Origin: Profundicola sp964553105
GTDB taxonomy: Bacteria > Bacteroidota > Bacteroidia > Flavobacteriales > Weeksellaceae
Reading direction: 5' to 3'
NCBI GenBank assembly: GCA_964553105.1
Contig: CAZKJO010000066.1
Location: 1 to 7,077 of the forward strand
Length of the DNA stretch: 7,077 nt
Program-made: the position numbers and the translations under genes
The notes under the pieces: model-generated
The model's database searches: none
Seen by the model: the letters and a program-made list of their open reading frames with translations, nothing else
What the model was told of the DNA's origin: nothing
Shown here: positions 4,436 to 7,077 of the stretch, in pieces
Position numbering within the stretch: position 1 is the first letter of the stretch
Layout: each line of letters starts with the position of its first letter

Positions 4436-6865
4436 ATGAGGAATTTAATAACCATTGCAATGGTTTTAGTGGGAGTTTTTACGCTTGCCCAAGAAATTAC
4501 GGTCACCGGAACGGTTCAGGATAATTCGGACTTGCCATTAGCTTACACATCCATCACTTTTGATGGATTAGATAATGATATTTTCGAGCAAATCTATACC
4601 GAAGGAGATGGAACTTTTATAGTTCATATTCCAGCGGGTAAGTATGATATTATTATTCAGCCTACTACGGGATCCATTACGGAGAGAATCGAAACTTTCA
4701 CAAAAGATACTGATTTAGGAATTATTAGATTATCAGAAGCGATTCAGTTGGCGTCAACTGTGGCTGTAGCGGAGAGGCCTCTGTATAGATTAGAATTAGA
4801 CAAAAGAGTCTATGATATGGATCGTGATCCTACCGTTAAGGGAGCTAATCTTTCGGACGCCTTAAACAATGTGCCCTCTGTTACGGTAGATGGTGATGGT
4901 ACGGTTACTTTGAGAGGAAGCGAGAGTATTACGGTGCTTATCGACGGAAAACCATCGGCGATGACAGGTATTTCTAATATTGCAGATGCCTTAAAAAATA
5001 TACAAGCTGATGCTGTTCAACGTGTAGAGGTGATTACAAATCCTTCTGCTAGATATGATGCTGCTGGAACTGGTGGTATTATTAATATCATTATGAAAAA
5101 AGGGAGTAACCAAGGCTTTAATGCTAGCTTTAATGCAAATGTTGGATTGCCTTTGCAGTCTGGGCTGAACGCTAACTTGAACTATAAAACAGACAAGTGG
5201 AATTTCTTTATTTCACCTTATATTCGTTTAGGTAAATCAGAAGGTTCATCTGAATTTGTAAATAGATTTTATTCAGAATTTCAACCAGATACCATCGAAA
5301 CGCAAATGGGAGATAGAGTTAGAGATCGCTTTAATATTGGTACTGGGATTGGTCTAGAAAGATATATTGGAAAGAAAAACACGATTTCGGCTTCTATGAA
5401 TATTAGAAAGTCTACAGGTGAGAATGAAAATACCTTAAATTATAAAGATTACGCAGGTAATACATTGTTTGGTCAGAGTAGAAGACAAGAAATAGAAGAT
5501 GAAACGGATGAGAGTATTCAGGGTAACCTTGGGTTTAAGCATGAGTTCGACAACCAAGGGCATGAGTTGAGAATAGATGCTAGTGCGTCTTACGCAAAAG
5601 AGGATGAATTAGCTGACATTGTAGAGACTACCTTTATGGGAGATGGAGAAGATGGATTGGATAAAACGGTGAATAATGAAGAACAAACAAGATACTTAGT
5701 TCAGGCTGATTATGTTTATCCACATGGTGAAAGTGCCAGATTTGAATTAGGATATAAGGGACAATTTGAATCTAACATGAACGACTTTACGGTTATGCAA
5801 AGAGAAAATGGAGAGTTTATAGAGAATCCTTTCTTTACAGATAAAGTTGATTATGATCAAAATATTCAAGCTGTTTATTCTCAATACGGAAACAAAATGG
5901 GTAAATTCTCTTATTTATTAGGTTTAAGAATGGAGAATTCAGACATTAGAATTCAATCTGCAAATGCCAACGAAGGTTTAGGAAGTGATGATAAAAAGAA
6001 TTATACTAACTTTTTCCCTTCTGCGACTTTCAACTATTCATTTGACGAGGATGATAGAAATCAATTGCAAGTGAGCTATAGTAAAAGAATTCGTAGACCT
6101 TGGAGCAGATGGTTGAGCCCATTCAGAAACTTCTCTGATGATAGAAATACATTTATGGGAAATCCTGATTTAGATCCTGTTCTGACCGATGCTTATGAGT
6201 TAGCCTTTATTACGCAAATTGGTAAAACATCGATTACGCCTTCTATCTACTATCAAAATAGTAAGGATAACATGAGTGTATTCCGTCGTAGAGCTGAGTT
6301 TAATGGAAATCAAATTTTCATCTCACAACCTGTTAATGCGGGTAACGAAGAAAGATATGGAGCGGAATTAGTTGCTTCAACGCAGTTCACATCTTGGTGG
6401 AGAGCTTTTGGTAATGTTAACTTCTTTGGATATAATGCTGATGGAAATTATTATGATCCTATTTCCGATACTACTTATGATCTAAGTGGAGATGGATTTA
6501 GCTGGTTTGGAAGAATGTCGAATAGTTTCTCACTACCTCAGAAAATAGATTTCCAATTAAGTGGATTTTACTATGGAGGAACAAAAAATGCACAAAGCGA
6601 AAGAGATCCTATGTATGGTGTTGATTTAGCGCTTAGTAAGGATATTATGGGTGGAGATGGAACTATTTCATTTAACGTGCGTGACTTGTTTGAAACGAGA
6701 AGAAGAAAGTCATTTAACTTTGGTCCTGGCTACGAATCTAATATGGATATGCAATGGAGAGGACGACAGTTTACCTTGAACTTTGCTTACCGAATTAATC
6801 AGAAGAAAAAACGCGAAAGAGGTATGAATGGTGGAGCTGAAGAAGCTGAAGGAATGGAGTTTTAA
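4436..6865 (+). CDS. TonB-dependent receptor / outer-membrane beta-barrel family protein with carboxypeptidase-regulatory-like N-domain
   Basis: This is an 809-residue outer-membrane protein counted from the ATG at 4436; an in-frame TTG at 4421 would add five residues but fits worse. Residues 1-18 form a signal peptide (MRN, hydrophobic core, likely cut at TLA-QE). Residues 21-100 are a carboxypeptidase-regulatory-like beta-sandwich (VTGTVQDNSDLPLAYTSI). A plug domain follows, with LSDALNNVPSVTVDGDG (139-155), LRGSESITVLIDGKPS (159-174) and NPSARYDAAGTGGIINI (202-218). The rest, to about 790, alternates aromatic and polar residues as in a TonB-dependent barrel. It is expected to import a scarce ligand using TonB energy, but the ligand cannot be told. 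There is no adjacent SusD-like lipoprotein, sigma/anti-sigma pair or enzyme to suggest a glycan or siderophore, so it is probably not a SusC-type system. After the last strand comes a basic-then-acidic tail (RINQKKKRERG ... GMEF, 786-809). A strong terminator follows the stop. Confidence 0.9.
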   Translation: MRNLITIAMVLVGVFTLAQEITVTGTVQDNSDLPLAYTSITFDGLDNDIFEQIYTEGDGTFIVHIPAGKYDIIIQPTTGSITERIETFTKDTDLGIIRLSEAIQLASTVAVAERPLYRLELDKRVYDMDRDPTVKGANLSDALNNVPSVTVDGDGTVTLRGSESITVLIDGKPSAMTGISNIADALKNIQADAVQRVEVITNPSARYDAAGTGGIINIIMKKGSNQGFNASFNANVGLPLQSGLNANLNYKTDKWNFFISPYIRLGKSEGSSEFVNRFYSEFQPDTIETQMGDRVRDRFNIGTGIGLERYIGKKNTISASMNIRKSTGENENTLNYKDYAGNTLFGQSRRQEIEDETDESIQGNLGFKHEFDNQGHELRIDASASYAKEDELADIVETTFMGDGEDGLDKTVNNEEQTRYLVQADYVYPHGESARFELGYKGQFESNMNDFTVMQRENGEFIENPFFTDKVDYDQNIQAVYSQYGNKMGKFSYLLGLRMENSDIRIQSANANEGLGSDDKKNYTNFFPSATFNYSFDEDDRNQLQVSYSKRIRRPWSRWLSPFRNFSDDRNTFMGNPDLDPVLTDAYELAFITQIGKTSITPSIYYQNSKDNMSVFRRRAEFNGNQIFISQPVNAGNEERYGAELVASTQFTSWWRAFGNVNFFGYNADGNYYDPISDTTYDLSGDGFSWFGRMSNSFSLPQKIDFQLSGFYYGGTKNAQSERDPMYGVDLALSKDIMGGDGTISFNVRDLFETRRRKSFNFGPGYESNMDMQWRGRQFTLNFAYRINQKKKRERGMNGGAEEAEGMEF

Positions 6866-6886
6866 AATAAGACGTTAGAAGTTATT

Positions 6887-6919
6887 AAGAACCACTTGTT
6901 ATAGCAGGTGGTTTTTTTT
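6887..6919 (+). terminator. Intrinsic terminator of the receptor gene
   Basis: ACCACTTG (6891-6898) pairs with CAGGTGGT (6905-6912) around a 6-nt loop, with one G-T pair. Preceding A residues can extend the stem into the run of eight T (6912-6919). It lies about 25 nt past the receptor stop codon and separates that gene from the tRNA unit. There is no matching T run on the minus strand, so it is one-directional. Confidence 0.9.
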
Positions 6920-6951
6920 GCCATACTGGTAAATAAAAAGTCATAATTGTT

Positions 6952-6984
6952 TTTGTGGATATTAATGTAAATTTACTACATTTG
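6952..6984 (+). promoter_or_regulatory. Bacteroidota-type promoter of the tRNA unit
   Basis: TTTG (6952-6955) and TACATTTG (6977-6984) are separated by 21 nt. The -7 element matches TAnnTTTG at every specified base and the spacing is within the usual range. Transcription would start near 6990, giving a leader of roughly 30 nt before the tRNA at 7023. It is the best promoter match in the window and follows a terminator, as expected for an independent stable-RNA unit. Confidence 0.75.
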
Positions 6985-7022
6985 CCATCCGGAATATGGC
7001 TTATTGTTCATAAAGAAGGAAA

Positions 7023-7077
7023 GGTCCTATAGCTCAGTTGGTTAGAGCACTTGACTCATAATCAAGTGGTCCCTGGT
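7023..7077 (+). tRNA. tRNA with CAU anticodon (Met elongator or Ile2), cut by window end
   Basis: The acceptor 5' strand is GGTCCTA (7023-7029), followed by T8 and A9. The D stem is GCTC/GAGC (7032-7035, 7045-7048). The anticodon stem is CTTGA/TCAAG (7050-7054, 7062-7066) with loop CTCATAA, giving anticodon CAT at 7057-7059. The variable loop is TGGTC, and the T stem begins CCTGG (7072-7076). The window ends at the first base of the T loop, so the 3' half of the T stem, the acceptor 3' strand and any CCA lie outside. CAU is shared by elongator Met, initiator Met and lysidine-modified Ile2. The acceptor G1 and a standard D arm are compatible with Met elongator or Ile2, and the visible part does not decide between them. 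The start is positioned by stem geometry, because the acceptor partner is not visible. Confidence 0.9.

Overview
The window looks like chromosomal DNA from a low-GC member of the Bacteroidota, most likely a marine-type Flavobacteriaceae. Four things point there: AT-rich intergenic DNA; A-rich leaders, mostly without Shine-Dalgarno sites; promoter-like motifs of the Bacteroidota type (TTG ... TAnnTTTG); and the gene content (short arginine decarboxylase, bacterial deoxyhypusine-synthase-like enzyme, flavobacterial-type PurK, and a carboxypeptidase-regulatory-domain TonB-dependent receptor). Genus and species cannot be read from the sequence.

Layout, left to right. (1) Positions 5-60 hold a G-free, degenerate heptanucleotide tandem repeat that may continue past the window edge. 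Next comes a strong minus-strand terminator (64-96). (2) A minus-strand block is transcribed right to left: an arginine decarboxylase (1532-2950), a deoxyhypusine synthase-like enzyme (438-1406) and a 100-residue protein with a very acidic tail (120-422), ending at that terminator. The last two genes are 15 nt apart and almost certainly co-transcribed. The 125-nt gap after the decarboxylase may carry a secondary promoter. (3) A 167-nt divergent intergenic region (2951-3117) separates this block from a plus-strand purK (3118-4206). (4) A 229-nt gap with a weak terminator and a candidate promoter leads to a large outer-membrane TonB-dependent receptor (4436-6865), which ends at a clear intrinsic terminator. 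(5) A well-formed Bacteroidota promoter (6952-6984) precedes a tRNA with a CAU anticodon (7023 onward), which is cut by the window end inside its T arm. No gene-free stretch exceeds 300 bases.

How the genes work together. The minus-strand block reads as polyamine synthesis. Arginine is decarboxylated to agmatine, and the deoxyhypusine-synthase-like enzyme probably performs an NAD-dependent aminobutyl transfer, giving homospermidine or a related polyamine. Homospermidine is reported as the characteristic polyamine of many flavobacteria. The step between them, agmatine to putrescine, is not encoded here. Either it lies elsewhere or the enzyme uses agmatine directly. The role of the small acidic protein is unknown, and it is the least understood part of the block. 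purK (purine synthesis), the receptor and the tRNA look like independent transcription units. I see no insertion sequence, phage gene, CRISPR array or other mobile element. The window is mostly ordinary core genome, and its most interesting parts are the polyamine block and the left-edge repeat.
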